A DNA stretch of 6,783 bases from Clostridia bacterium. GTDB taxonomy: Bacteria; Bacillota; Clostridia; Christensenellales; DTU072. The position numbers were made by a program, and so were the translations under genes. The stretch is taken from contig JAQVQU010000073.1 in NCBI GenBank assembly GCA_028701415.1, forward strand, positions 1 through 6,783, in the 5' to 3' direction. Below the pieces are notes generated by a model that saw only the letters and a list, made by a program, of their open reading frames with translations, had not been told where the DNA came from and ran no database searches. Shown piece by piece: positions 6,715 to 6,783 of this stretch (its first letter is position 1; each line of letters opens with the position of its first letter).

Positions 6715-6783
6715 CTAAAGTGTTGAGATTCCTACTTCATAGACTTCGTATTCTCCATCTCCATAGGCGTAACTTCCTGTAGT
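6715..6783 (-). CDS. C-terminal end of an unidentified protein, partial
   Basis: Reading minus-strand from the window edge, 22 codons run in frame to TAG (6717-6715). The residues (TTGSYAYGDGEYEVYE, then VGISTL) are Gly/Tyr/Glu-rich with alternating beta-strand character, which looks like real coding sequence rather than chance. Too little is present to name a family. The 560-base gap to the giant lipoprotein gene, with its own promoter signals, argues that the two are not tightly co-transcribed. Confidence 0.55.
   Translation of the reverse strand, partial: TTGSYAYGDGEYEVYEVGISTL

Noticed and set aside
6156..6783. CRISPR array, tRNA or insertion sequence in the intergenic region
   Set aside because: Repeats here are only 6-9 bases and irregularly spaced; no cloverleaf, terminal inverted repeats or transposase reading frame is visible.

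Overview
The window is dominated by one very large, incomplete minus-strand gene. Reading the reverse complement, a single frame stays open from an ATG near 6152 to base 1 with no stop, giving at least 2,050 residues; the C-terminus lies beyond the window. The protein begins with a lipoprotein signal peptide (Lys-rich N-terminus, long Leu/Val core, LFAC lipobox). It should therefore be exported and lipid-anchored on the outer face of the cytoplasmic membrane. The rest is low-complexity linkers and beta-rich sequence that I do not recognise as a named family. Aligning the translation against itself by eye shows about six divergent copies of a roughly 330-residue module. Each has an amphipathic Asp-containing helix, a set of alternating beta strands ending in a conserved 'LY[VL]N'-like strand, a helix, a variable acidic or Pro-rich linker, and a second helix and strand set.

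The organism is most likely a low-GC, Gram-positive-type bacterium (Bacillota, perhaps an uncultured gut Clostridia or Bacilli lineage). This rests on AT-rich base composition, the AAAGGA ribosome-binding site, a TTGACA-type promoter, and the lipoprotein style. UGA is not read as Trp: no in-frame TGA occurs and Trp is encoded by TGG, so a Mycoplasma-type code is unlikely. The taxonomic call is inference.

Layout: 1-6152 giant lipoprotein (minus, partial at its 3' end); 6156-6714 intergenic region of about 560 bases; 6715-6783 the last 22 codons of another minus-strand gene, with its stop codon. The intergenic region holds a likely promoter for the giant gene (6208-6236), a GC-rich dyad just upstream of the -35, a perfect DnaA box (TTATCCACA, 6324-6332) with two degenerate CCACA neighbours in the same orientation, two further inverted repeats, and three GAAACT repeats. 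From 6442 to 6714 I see nothing convincing.

The two genes are far apart and probably transcribed separately. The main points of interest are the tandem-module giant lipoprotein, whose linkers all fall at the same place in the module, and the DnaA-box/dyad cluster in front of it. All 10 plus-strand ORFs over the giant gene appear to be antisense shadows.
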